Shown here in pieces: positions 34,090 through 43,573 of a DNA stretch of 44,762 nucleotides. The notes beneath the pieces were generated by a model. That model made no database searches. It saw only the letters and a list, made by a program, of their open reading frames with translations, and was not told the DNA's origin. Every line of letters starts with the position of its first letter. The first letter of the stretch is position 1. Origin of the DNA: TMED108 sp964386795 (lineage in GTDB: Bacteria > Fidelibacterota > Marinisomatia > Marinisomatales > TCS55); assembly GCA_964386795.1 (NCBI GenBank), contig CAYLUE010000008.1, positions 1-44,762 of the forward strand. The letters run 5' to 3'. The position numbers and the translations under genes are program-made.

Positions 34090-36726
34090 ATGTCAGCGCC
34101 ACAACTTGATACAAAATACAATTGGGACCAATTAGAAGATAAATGGTATTCCTATTGGCTTAATAAAAAATATTTTCACGCTGATGAAAATTCCCCGAAA
34201 AAACCTTTTACAATAGTTATTCCACCTCCAAACGTGACAGGCAAATTAACGATGGGTCACGTATTGAATAATACCATTCAGGATGTTTTAATTCGCAAAG
34301 CGCGGATGGAAGGAAAAAATGCATGCTGGGTTCCAGGGACAGATCATGCTTCCATCGCCACTGAATCAAAAGTTGTTGCCATGTTATCAGAAAAGGGGAT
34401 AGAAAAATCTAATCTTTCTCGTGAAGAATTTTTAGAGCATGCTTGGGAATGGAAAGAAAAATATGGTGGGATAATTATTAAGCAGCTCAAGACCCTTGGT
34501 TGTTCATGCGACTGGGACAGAGAGCGTTTTACAATGGATGAAGATTATACAAAAGCAATAATGCATGCTTTTGTTGAACTTTATAATAATAATTTGATTT
34601 ATAAGGGTAAGAGGCTTGTCAACTGGTGTCCAGTATCAAAATCGGCAATTAGCGATGAAGAGGTAATTCATCAAGAAAAAAATGGGAAATTATGGTATTT
34701 ACGTTATCCAATATCTAATGAAGAAGAATTCCTGATAGTTGCAACAACTCGTCCTGAAACCATGCTTGGAGATACAGCAGTTGCTGTGAACCCTAATGAT
34801 GAACGATATAATCATCTGGTTGGAAAAAAAGTATTACTCCCTCTTGTTGATCGTGAAATACCAGTAATTTTTGATGAATTTGTCAATGTTGATTTTGGTA
34901 CAGGCTGTGTTAAGGTGACGCCAGCTCATGATCCAAATGATTTTGAAATGGCAGAGCGCCATGAGCTTCCATTTATAAATATCATGAATAAAGATGCGAC
35001 TCTTAATCAGAGCGTTCCCAAACAATTCCAAAAATTATCACGAGAAAAGGCTAGAAAAGCCGTCATTAAGGAAATGGATGCAAAAGGATTACTTGATAGA
35101 ATTGAAGATTATACAAATAATGTAGGTTTTTCTGAAAGAGGTGGCGTACCTATTGAATATTATTTATCTGATCAATGGTATATGAAAATGGAAAGCTTGG
35201 CAAAGCCAGCTTTAGATGTTGTGAAATCAGGTAAAATAAAATTTCATCCAGAGCATTGGGTAAAAACTTATAACCATTGGATGGAAAATATTAAAGATTG
35301 GTGTATCAGCAGGCAATTAGTTTGGGGTCATCAAATTCCAGTCTGGTATCATAAAGAAAATCCGGAAACAATTCACGTATCAATAGATGGTCCTAAAGAT
35401 CCAGAAAATTGGGATCGTGATAATGATGTTTTAGATACATGGGCTTCTTCATGGCTTTGGTCTTTTGCTGTTCATGATTGGCCAAATAAAGATCAAAACC
35501 TAAAATCCTTCTACCCTACAGACGTACTAGTAACTGGTCCTGATATTATTTTTTTCTGGGTGGCGAGAATGATTATGGCGGGAATTGAGTTTATAGATGA
35601 AATCCCATTCAGAGATGTATATTTTACTTCTATCCTAAGAGATAAAGATGGAAAGAAATTTAGTAAATCCTTAGGAAATTCACCTGACCCCTTTACTCTT
35701 TTTAAAGAGTATGGGACCGATGCTGTTCGATTTTCTACGATGCTAATGTCTCCGCAAGGTTTAGACGTACTATTTTCTAATGATCGATTAGAGATCGGGA
35801 GAAATTTTATGAATAAGCTCTGGAATGCTTCAAGATTTGTTCATATGAACTTAGACGATAGAGAAATAAATACTGATAAAATTGATATCAATAAACTAGA
35901 AGTCCCAGAAAGATGGGTACTAAATAAACTTGAAGAAACAGCACTAGAAGTAAATAAATGCTTGGATAGTTTTAGATTTAATGAAGCAGCTAAGCTTATC
36001 TATGAATTTACATGGAATGATTATTGTGACTGGTATATTGAAGTTGCAAAAACACGATTTTATGGTAAGGATAAAATAAAAAACGAAACTGCGCAGAAGG
36101 TAGCTGTAAAAACCCTTAAGGGTATATTGACCCTTTTGCATCCCTATGCCCCATTCATTACTGAAGAAATCTGGTCTTTTTTTAGAAATAAAGATGATCA
36201 GGACCTGATAGTTTCTCCTTGGATTAACGCTCAAGAATTTACACCAGATAAAGATGCGTTACATTCATTTGATATCATTAAAAGTACTGTTTCAGCGATA
36301 AGAATGATAAGAAGTAAAATGAATGTTCCCATGAATAAACGATCAGATATCATAATTCGTAAAGGAAAACAATTTGAATCAATTATTCATGATTATAGCG
36401 ATATCATTAAATCTCTAGGTAGTGTTGACAATATTACTTTTTCAAATGATAAGGAAAAACCAGAAAAATCTGCAACCGTTGTAACCCATCAAATGGAAAT
36501 TTTTGTACCTCTCGAAGGGTTGATAGATTTTGAAATAGAAATATCACGTCTCTCTAAACGTTTGAATGAATTAGATAAACATGTAATATCTATCAAGCAA
36601 AAATTATCAAATAAAAACTTTGTTGATCGCGCGCCTAAAGAAATTGTTTCTCATGAAAAACAAAAATTGGATGATATGCTTGTTGAGTATAATTTGGTTA
36701 AGCAAAATTTAGATATATTAATATGA
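34090..36726 (+). CDS. valS: Valyl-tRNA synthetase
   Basis: Class I synthetase charging tRNA-Val. 878 aa. Motifs: the HIGH-equivalent LTMGHVLNN after PPPNVTGK, PGTDHASIATE, the CP1 editing domain with TTRPETMLGDTAVAVNP, DVLDTWASSWLW, the KMSKS-equivalent KFSKSLGNSP, and a C-terminal coiled-coil arm (about 815-878; IEISRLSKRLNELDK). Full length. ATG 34090 lies 38 bases after the cyclic-nucleotide-binding gene, and the stop overlaps the DUF4139 gene's ATG (ATGA). Confidence 0.97.
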   Translation: MSAPQLDTKYNWDQLEDKWYSYWLNKKYFHADENSPKKPFTIVIPPPNVTGKLTMGHVLNNTIQDVLIRKARMEGKNACWVPGTDHASIATESKVVAMLSEKGIEKSNLSREEFLEHAWEWKEKYGGIIIKQLKTLGCSCDWDRERFTMDEDYTKAIMHAFVELYNNNLIYKGKRLVNWCPVSKSAISDEEVIHQEKNGKLWYLRYPISNEEEFLIVATTRPETMLGDTAVAVNPNDERYNHLVGKKVLLPLVDREIPVIFDEFVNVDFGTGCVKVTPAHDPNDFEMAERHELPFINIMNKDATLNQSVPKQFQKLSREKARKAVIKEMDAKGLLDRIEDYTNNVGFSERGGVPIEYYLSDQWYMKMESLAKPALDVVKSGKIKFHPEHWVKTYNHWMENIKDWCISRQLVWGHQIPVWYHKENPETIHVSIDGPKDPENWDRDNDVLDTWASSWLWSFAVHDWPNKDQNLKSFYPTDVLVTGPDIIFFWVARMIMAGIEFIDEIPFRDVYFTSILRDKDGKKFSKSLGNSPDPFTLFKEYGTDAVRFSTMLMSPQGLDVLFSNDRLEIGRNFMNKLWNASRFVHMNLDDREINTDKIDINKLEVPERWVLNKLEETALEVNKCLDSFRFNEAAKLIYEFTWNDYCDWYIEVAKTRFYGKDKIKNETAQKVAVKTLKGILTLLHPYAPFITEEIWSFFRNKDDQDLIVSPWINAQEFTPDKDALHSFDIIKSTVSAIRMIRSKMNVPMNKRSDIIIRKGKQFESIIHDYSDIIKSLGSVDNITFSNDKEKPEKSATVVTHQMEIFVPLEGLIDFEIEISRLSKRLNELDKHVISIKQKLSNKNFVDRAPKEIVSHEKQKLDDMLVEYNLVKQNLDILI

Positions 36727-38054
36727 AACATATTCTTCTATTATTTATTACCTCTTCATTATCCTTTGCACAGTCCTTATATGCAAATATGACAATCTAC
36801 AAAGATGGATTTGCATTAATTAAGCAGCCTGTTCTTTGGGAAGAGCTTGAATCAGATCAAAATATTATTATTTGGGATATATTACCGACAGGGATAGTTC
36901 AGGGCTCACCTTTTTTAAATCTAGATAATGCAAATGTATTAATTCAAAGTTTTAATCAAGATGTCTTTCGTTTTTCTGATCGTCTTTATAATTATCTTGG
37001 AACAAAAGTTGAAGTTAAGCTAATAAATGAAAATGATATGAATGGCACCTTAATTGAAGTAACAGATAAAACATTAACTTTACAACGTAGAAGATCTGTA
37101 ATCTCATTTAATCGAGACAGGGTAGACTATATTAATGTTCCAAGAATGATGGAGAACATTCAATTTAAACCAACTCTAAAATGGACAATTGAAACAGAGC
37201 AAAAAACTGATACTATTGCTGGAAATCTTACTTATTTGTCTTCCGGGTTTGATTGGAATGCAAATTATAGATTTATCGTAGAGCCAAATGGAGATGAGGC
37301 TCAATTTATTTCAGAGGCTTCTGTTGTGAATAATAGCAATATAAATTTTGATAATATCACTTTAAGCCTAGTTGAGGGTCAGATAAATATGGATATCCAA
37401 CAAAATCCTCAAATGCGATTTATGGAAAATAAATCTTCTACATCAAGCGCTGAAAGATCTGAATTGGGAGATTACCATATATACAGCATTAATTCCAATA
37501 TGAGCTTAATTAGTAAAGAAACAATTATTACTAGGCTTTATCCTTCAAGAAAGGTATCATTCAAAAAAACATATTTATTTGAAAATGATGAGAGAGGGCA
37601 AAAAGAAGAACCACTCTCTGTTGAATATGCAATTCCAAATACAGCTCAAAACAATTTAGGCATACCTATGCCTCAAGGAAAAATTCAACTTTATCAATTA
37701 CTAAATAATGGAAATATTGAATTTATTGGTCAGGATAAAATTAAGCAAATTCCTAAAAATGAAACTGCCACTATTTCCTCAGGGAAAGCCTTTGATGTCA
37801 TAGGTGAGAGAAAAGTACTTAATTATGATCGCCAGCGCAAAAGTGAAGAAGCATCGATCAGCGTCACAATATCAAATACATTAAACAGATCTATCAATGT
37901 ACGTTTGATTGAACATATTTATGGGGATTGGGTTGTGCGTAATGCCTCATCAAATTACCGAAAGGTAGATGCATCAACTATCCATTTTTCTCTTTCAATT
38001 TCTCCTGAAAGCTCTCGCACTGTAACCTATACTTATCGTAAGGAATGGAAATAA
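36723..38054 (+). CDS. Exported DUF4139 protein
   Basis: A 443-aa protein with a signal peptide (1-16, ending SFA, then Gln17) and a DUF4139-type body rich in beta strands. Typical segments: ANMTIYKDGFALI near the mature N-terminus, LTYLSSGFDWNANYRFIV at about 172-189 and a C-terminal ISPESSRTVTYTYRKEW. The biochemical role of bacterial DUF4139 proteins is not known; an envelope location is predicted from the signal peptide. It is translationally coupled to valS upstream, and recG begins 7 bases after its stop, so expression is probably tied to these housekeeping genes. Confidence 0.82.
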   Translation: MKHILLLFITSSLSFAQSLYANMTIYKDGFALIKQPVLWEELESDQNIIIWDILPTGIVQGSPFLNLDNANVLIQSFNQDVFRFSDRLYNYLGTKVEVKLINENDMNGTLIEVTDKTLTLQRRRSVISFNRDRVDYINVPRMMENIQFKPTLKWTIETEQKTDTIAGNLTYLSSGFDWNANYRFIVEPNGDEAQFISEASVVNNSNINFDNITLSLVEGQINMDIQQNPQMRFMENKSSTSSAERSELGDYHIYSINSNMSLISKETIITRLYPSRKVSFKKTYLFENDERGQKEEPLSVEYAIPNTAQNNLGIPMPQGKIQLYQLLNNGNIEFIGQDKIKQIPKNETATISSGKAFDVIGERKVLNYDRQRKSEEASISVTISNTLNRSINVRLIEHIYGDWVVRNASSNYRKVDASTIHFSLSISPESSRTVTYTYRKEWK

Positions 38055-38061
38055 ACCTACT

Positions 38062-40146
38062 GTGCCTGAAAAGGCTTTAGATCTTTTAGGCCCATTAAGT
38101 TCAATTAAGGGGATAGGGCCATCAAAAAATGATATCCTAATCGAAAATGGAATTAATAATATCTATGATCTATTAAATTATTATCCTCGAAAATATTTAG
38201 ATCGTAGCACTATCACCCCTATTGCTAATATAAAAAACAACTCCCAAACAAATTTAGTTGGGAAAATAGAGGCTGCTGGCCTAGTAAACGGTAGAAAACG
38301 TCAATTTTTTAAGGCTATACTAGCTGATAAAAGCGGAATGGTTGAACTGGCCTGGTTTAATGGTGCAAAATACTTAAGTAAATCGATTAAAATTGGTGAC
38401 CGCTTAGCCGTAAGTGGAAAGGTTGAATTTTACAATAAACTTCAAATTATTCACCCAGAATATGATAGGCTTAACAATGAAGATGATCCGTTGAATTCAG
38501 GTATTATTACGCCTCTTTATCCAATACCAGGTGCAATGAGAAAAAACCGAATGGATAGTCTTTTTTTTAGAAAATCTATACGAAATATTTGTAGCGAACT
38601 TGGTGAAATATCTGATTTCTTTGGAGTACAATTCATAAAAAAATACAATATTATTTCGCTTAATGATGCTCTTAGGCAAATACATTTTCCAGATTCTAAT
38701 GAATTATTAGAAAAGGCTATTGATAGATTAAAATTTAATGAACATTTCTTTTTCCAATTATTAATGTTTACAAGGAAAGCATTGAATAAAAAACTCCCAA
38801 GCAAGTCATTGAAAAAAACTGGTATTCAGACAAAAATGATTTATAATAATATTAATTTTGAACTTACAAATGCGCAAAAACGTTCCTTGAAAGAAATAAA
38901 CGATGACTTATCTAAGCCTTACGCAATGAATCGTTTATTACAGGGAGATGTTGGTTCTGGAAAAACAATTTTAGCTATTTTAGCCGCCTCAATTGCTGTA
39001 TCTAATAATTGCCAAGTTGCGATTATGGCACCAACAGAGATTCTTGCTAATCAACATTATAAATCATTTAGAAAACTAGCCGATCATGCGCAAATGTCTT
39101 GCGCTCAACTTATTGGCGGAATGCCTGTCGGGGATCGTAAAAAGCTTTTATTAGGAATAGAGAATGGTAAAATAAATATTGTAGTAGGTACGCATGCATT
39201 AATCCAAAATGATATTATATTTAATTCTTTAGGATTAGTTATTGTTGATGAGCAACATCGATTTGGAGTTAATCAAAGAAATTTATTGGCCCAAAAAGGG
39301 CTAAACCCGCACTTATTGATGATGACTGCAACGCCAATTCCAAGAACATTAGCAATAACATACCATGGAGATATGGATTTATCGATCATTGATGAACTAC
39401 CAAAAGATAGAATCCCTGTTATAACAAAAACCGTAAATAAAGATAGATTAGATAAAATCTATTCATTTATGATTGATGAGATTAAATCTGGAAGGCAATG
39501 TATTATTGTATATCCATTAGTAGAAGAATCTGAAAAATCAGATTTAACTGCAGCCATTGAAATGCATGACTATCTATCACAAAATATTTTTAAGGAAATG
39601 AAAGTTGGTTTATTACATGGGCGGCTATCAAAAGATGAAAAAGATGTGATAATGAAAGATTTTTCAAATAATGATATTAATATATTGATATCAACTACTG
39701 TAATAGAGGTTGGAATTGATGTGCCAAATGCAACGGTGATGCTTATTGAGCATGCCGAGAGGTTTGGGTTGACTCAACTCCACCAGCTTCGGGGTAGAGT
39801 AGGGCGTGGTAATAAAAAAAGTTATTGTATTCTAGTTGAGCGAAATTATACAGAACGGTCAAAAAAACGATTACAGATAATGGAATCTACCAATGATGGT
39901 TTTATAATTTCAGATGAAGATCTTAAACTAAGAGGTCCTGGTGAATTTTTTGGAATTAAACAAAGTGGATTTTTAAATTTTAAAATCGCAAACATAGCTA
40001 CCGATGGTGATCTAATTAATAAGGCAAGAGATGCTGCAAATAAATTGCTTAATAATGATTTTAATACGCTATCATCAAGGAACAAACGGGTTTATAATGA
40101 GTTGATGAATTTATACGGAGATAAATTAGAAAATGCTGTTAACTAA
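38062..40146 (+). CDS. recG: ATP-dependent DNA helicase RecG
   Basis: A superfamily 2 helicase that remodels stalled replication forks and branched DNA. 694 aa: an N-terminal wedge/OB domain (about 1-230; LLNYYPRKYLDRS, then FNGAKYL), Walker A GDVGSGKT, the DEQH box in IVDEQHRFGVNQR, TATPIPRTLA, and C-terminal motifs V-VI (STTVIEVGIDVPNAT, then QLRGRVGRG) with the TRG-type end. The start is GTG at 38062, 7 bases after the DUF4139 stop; no earlier ATG is in frame. A 101-bp gap with no evident gene or terminator follows. Confidence 0.96.
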   Translation: MPEKALDLLGPLSSIKGIGPSKNDILIENGINNIYDLLNYYPRKYLDRSTITPIANIKNNSQTNLVGKIEAAGLVNGRKRQFFKAILADKSGMVELAWFNGAKYLSKSIKIGDRLAVSGKVEFYNKLQIIHPEYDRLNNEDDPLNSGIITPLYPIPGAMRKNRMDSLFFRKSIRNICSELGEISDFFGVQFIKKYNIISLNDALRQIHFPDSNELLEKAIDRLKFNEHFFFQLLMFTRKALNKKLPSKSLKKTGIQTKMIYNNINFELTNAQKRSLKEINDDLSKPYAMNRLLQGDVGSGKTILAILAASIAVSNNCQVAIMAPTEILANQHYKSFRKLADHAQMSCAQLIGGMPVGDRKKLLLGIENGKINIVVGTHALIQNDIIFNSLGLVIVDEQHRFGVNQRNLLAQKGLNPHLLMMTATPIPRTLAITYHGDMDLSIIDELPKDRIPVITKTVNKDRLDKIYSFMIDEIKSGRQCIIVYPLVEESEKSDLTAAIEMHDYLSQNIFKEMKVGLLHGRLSKDEKDVIMKDFSNNDINILISTTVIEVGIDVPNATVMLIEHAERFGLTQLHQLRGRVGRGNKKSYCILVERNYTERSKKRLQIMESTNDGFIISDEDLKLRGPGEFFGIKQSGFLNFKIANIATDGDLINKARDAANKLLNNDFNTLSSRNKRVYNELMNLYGDKLENAVN

Positions 40147-40247
40147 GGTAGAATCAATATAGACTATTCATCATATGTCTCTAAGATGTACTTTATCAGC
40201 TTTAATTCACCAAAAATAAAGCAATTACACGATAGAGAGGATAAATA

Positions 40248-40634
40248 ATGTCTGACAATCAATTAAAAAAAGAAGATCAACTTTTTATTCATTTAGTTAA
40301 TACTTTTGTCCAGAGCGCATGGATATCTTTAGGCAAAGTAAAAAACCCTGTGTCTGACGAATTGGAAAGAAATTTGGATCAGGCATCATATTATATTGAT
40401 TTACTTGATATGCTTCAGACGAAAATGAAAGGCAATTTAACCGAATGGGAAGAGCAATATATTTTGCATAGCCTAAGTGAATTAAAACTGAATTTTATAG
40501 ATGAAAAGAAAAAAAAGGAAACCGATTCTGCTACTGATAATGGCAAAACAGATGAAAAGCCTAAAGATGAAGAAAAACAAAAGCCTAAGTCAAAGCCTAA
40601 ATCAAAGACGACAAAGAAACCCAAGAAGAAATAA
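40248..40634 (+). CDS. DUF1844 protein with Lys/Pro-rich tail
   Basis: A 128-aa cytosolic protein. Residues 10-88 match DUF1844: FIHLVNTFVQSAWISLGKV, then ASYYIDLLDMLQTKMKGNLT and LHSLSELKLNFI. The function is unknown; the family is mostly helical and small. The last 40 residues are a highly charged, low-complexity tail of Lys, Asp, Glu and Pro ending KTTKKPKKK, which could bind nucleic acid or an acidic surface. GAGAGG lies about 8 bases before ATG. The DUF2723 gene starts 5 bases after its stop, so the two are probably co-expressed. Confidence 0.85.
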   Translation: MSDNQLKKEDQLFIHLVNTFVQSAWISLGKVKNPVSDELERNLDQASYYIDLLDMLQTKMKGNLTEWEEQYILHSLSELKLNFIDEKKKKETDSATDNGKTDEKPKDEEKQKPKSKPKSKTTKKPKKK

Positions 40635-40639
40635 AATCA

Positions 40640-43549
40640 ATGGATTCGTACAATAAAAAATTAAATTTACTTTTTGCTGTTTTTGCTCTATTTATGTCAT
40701 TTGTTGTCTATGTATTGACGATGGCAGATACCGTTCCATATTGGGATTCCGGAGAATTTATAGCGACATCATATATTCTTGGCGTGCCGCACCCACCGGG
40801 CAGCCCTTTATATTTAATTATAGGTCGAGTATTTTCTATGATTCCGTTTAATCCTGATATTGCATTTAGAATAAATCTTATATCTCCAGTTGTCAGTGCT
40901 CTTGCTGTAATGTTTTTATACCTTTCTTGTGTAAAGCTTATCATTAGCTATAGGGGGCAGATTAAATCACAAATTGATTCTATAATTATTTTTGGGTCTT
41001 CTCTAGTGGGTTCTCTTACTTTTGCATTTACTGATTCGCATTGGTTCAATGCTGTGGAAGCTGAAGTATATGGATTTTCTACTTTTTTTACAGCAATTGT
41101 AGTATGGCTAATCTTGCATTGGTCTGAAAGAGCTGATGAAAAAGGAAATGAGCGCTATATTCTAATTATAGCTTATATGATTGGGCTAGCTACAGGGGTT
41201 CATTTATTGAATTTATTAGCTCTTCCATTTTTAGCATTAATCATTTTCTTTAGAAAATTTGAATTCTCTTATAAGGGTTTTGCTATTACAACAGCTATTA
41301 CCGGTATAGTTTTTTATTTGATAAACACTGGAATCATTAATGGGATGCCAAAATTGGTAGATAAAATCGGACTTACTACTGTTATTATTATGTATGTATT
41401 GATTTTTGGATTAATGGTAGCGAGTATTGTATATAAAAAATTTCAATATGCATTAGGATTAACCTCTACCGTATTAATTCTCATTGGTTACTCTAGCTAT
41501 GCTATGATTTTTATACGCTCAGATCAGAAGCCTGCTATTAATGAAAATGATCCATCAACCGTATCTAGAGCTATTTCCTATATGGAAAGAGAACAATATG
41601 GAAGAATGTTTCAATTTCCTAGGCGATATCAGGGACTACCTCCAAAGCATGAAGCGGTAGGCCGTCCGCAAAATGGAAGGGATTATACCTCTAGGCAAGA
41701 AAGAGCCTATAAAACCTATAGAATGGATAAGCAATGGAGTTATTTTTGGGATTATCAGGTAAAAAAAATGTATTGGAGGTATTTTCTATGGCAGTTTGCC
41801 GGAAGAGGCCCTAGTACGGAATCATTAGTTACACCTTACGGTGCAAGGCCAAATGAGGATGGTGTAGCTTGGTTTCAGTTCGGCCTCCCACTTGCATTTC
41901 TTTTTGGCCTATGGGGAATGTTTTACCATTTCCAGCAAGATAGAAAAAGAGCATTTTCTATACTAAGCCTGTTTTTAATGACAGGTTTAGCGATTATTAT
42001 TTTTGTTAATCAAGATAATCCTCAGCCTCGCGAACGGGATTACTCTTACGTTGGTAGTTTTTTTGCCTTTTCAATTTGGATAAGTATTGCAATCCAAGCC
42101 CTCCTAGATAAATTCAGAAAATTACTTCGGGGACGCTCTTATCAAAAAAATGGATTAGTGGCTTCGGTTGCTATACTATTTTTTGCTATGCCCCTTATGA
42201 TGTTAAAAGCGAACTATCATGAGCATAATAGATCTGATAATAGGATTGCTTGGGATTATAGCTATAACATTCTTCAATCATGTGAACCTAATGCAATTAT
42301 TTTTACCAATGGAGATAATGATACGTTTCCATTGTGGTATTTACAGGAAGTAGAAGGAATAAGGACAGATGTTACCGTAGCGAACCTAAGCTTATTGAAT
42401 ACTGAATGGTATATCCGTCAATTAAGAGATTCTAGACCTGGAGAGTTTATTAAAATGGGAGATGATCAGGTTCAAGATGTTGCTTCAGGATTGAAAGAAT
42501 GGAAATCACAAATTGTTCGTGTACCAGCACCTAAAAGTGAAAAAAATAAGAACGGTTATATTGAGTGGAAGGTTAATCCTACATTTGCCGGTGCCGCATT
42601 AATGGTAAAAGACTTGATGATTCTCCAAATTATTTTTGCAGCGCAATGGAAATACCCAATTTATTTTGCGGTTACTGTTCCACAGTCCAATCGACTTAAT
42701 TTAGAACAATATATTGAGATGGAAGGATTGGTATATCGCCTTCGTCCCTATAAAGTCAATCAACAAAGTGCGATTAATGAAGATCGCATGTGGACTAATT
42801 TAATGTCAGGTTTTGGTTCTGAAGTATGGAATAAGGATATTGAGGCAAAAGAGTGGAAAAAACTTGAAAATGAAATCTGGTTTAAAGATTACAAGCCAGG
42901 GTATTTATATCGCAATCTAGGTCGAGATGACATTTACTATTTTCCTTCAACAAATATACGATTACTACAAAATCTTAGAAGTGCGTATATGCAACTTGCA
43001 GCACATCATTATATGAAATTTAAAGACTATGAATCGATTGAAAAGTCAACAGCTGACACTCACCGAGAAAAAGCCCTCCAGGTATTGAATAGAATGCAAG
43101 ATAATATACCGGAGAGTACGATACGGTATGACGCAAAAGAACTGCACTATCAACTTGGTAGACTGTATGGTGAGCTAGGCAATAAAGATGAACTTAGAAG
43201 AATAATGGGAATTCTAATCAATAGACGCGACTTGACAATTCAAGATAAGGTTGAATATGGGCAGGTGTATCTTGCTCAACTAGATTCATTAGAAAGAGGG
43301 AAAATTATTTTTGAAGAACTTTATGATGATTTCAAATCTATTGAATCAGGTACTAGACTTACTTCTCAACGAGAAATGGAACAATGGAGAAGTTATTTTG
43401 TACAAATAGTATCATCTTTAATTTTTGCATACAAAAATTTGGATATGAATGATAAAGCTGAATCTATTGTAAATGATTGGTTAAAAAATAATCCAGATGA
43501 CCCCGTAGCAAAAAAACTACTCAATGATCTTAAAGAAAAGAAGGGGTAA
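40640..43549 (+). CDS. DUF2723 multi-spanning GT-C-like glycosyltransferase
   Basis: A 969-aa membrane protein of the DUF2723 family (GT-C type, protein O-mannosyltransferase-like). The N-terminal half holds about ten or more helices. The first extracytoplasmic loop carries the family signature VPYWDSGEFIATSYILGVPHPPG-type sequence (about residues 33-55), with acidic residues expected to act in catalysis. Later family blocks are NPQPRERDYSYVGSFFAF (about 460) and FTNGDNDTFPLWYLQEVEG (about 555), followed by a soluble C-terminal part with TPR-like helices (about 790-969). It probably transfers a sugar from a lipid carrier to exported proteins or glycans. A family 2 glycosyltransferase follows 24 bases downstream. 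Confidence 0.88.
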   Translation: MDSYNKKLNLLFAVFALFMSFVVYVLTMADTVPYWDSGEFIATSYILGVPHPPGSPLYLIIGRVFSMIPFNPDIAFRINLISPVVSALAVMFLYLSCVKLIISYRGQIKSQIDSIIIFGSSLVGSLTFAFTDSHWFNAVEAEVYGFSTFFTAIVVWLILHWSERADEKGNERYILIIAYMIGLATGVHLLNLLALPFLALIIFFRKFEFSYKGFAITTAITGIVFYLINTGIINGMPKLVDKIGLTTVIIMYVLIFGLMVASIVYKKFQYALGLTSTVLILIGYSSYAMIFIRSDQKPAINENDPSTVSRAISYMEREQYGRMFQFPRRYQGLPPKHEAVGRPQNGRDYTSRQERAYKTYRMDKQWSYFWDYQVKKMYWRYFLWQFAGRGPSTESLVTPYGARPNEDGVAWFQFGLPLAFLFGLWGMFYHFQQDRKRAFSILSLFLMTGLAIIIFVNQDNPQPRERDYSYVGSFFAFSIWISIAIQALLDKFRKLLRGRSYQKNGLVASVAILFFAMPLMMLKANYHEHNRSDNRIAWDYSYNILQSCEPNAIIFTNGDNDTFPLWYLQEVEGIRTDVTVANLSLLNTEWYIRQLRDSRPGEFIKMGDDQVQDVASGLKEWKSQIVRVPAPKSEKNKNGYIEWKVNPTFAGAALMVKDLMILQIIFAAQWKYPIYFAVTVPQSNRLNLEQYIEMEGLVYRLRPYKVNQQSAINEDRMWTNLMSGFGSEVWNKDIEAKEWKKLENEIWFKDYKPGYLYRNLGRDDIYYFPSTNIRLLQNLRSAYMQLAAHHYMKFKDYESIEKSTADTHREKALQVLNRMQDNIPESTIRYDAKELHYQLGRLYGELGNKDELRRIMGILINRRDLTIQDKVEYGQVYLAQLDSLERGKIIFEELYDDFKSIESGTRLTSQREMEQWRSYFVQIVSSLIFAYKNLDMNDKAESIVNDWLKNNPDDPVAKKLLNDLKEKKG

Positions 43550-43573
43550 GTACCTCTAATCAAAGCTTAATCC

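Noticed and set aside
40147..40247. Possible small gene or RNA between recG and the DUF1844 gene
   Set aside because: There is no start-to-stop frame of useful length, no hairpin, and only a GAGAGG ribosome site near the next ATG. I see nothing else in it.
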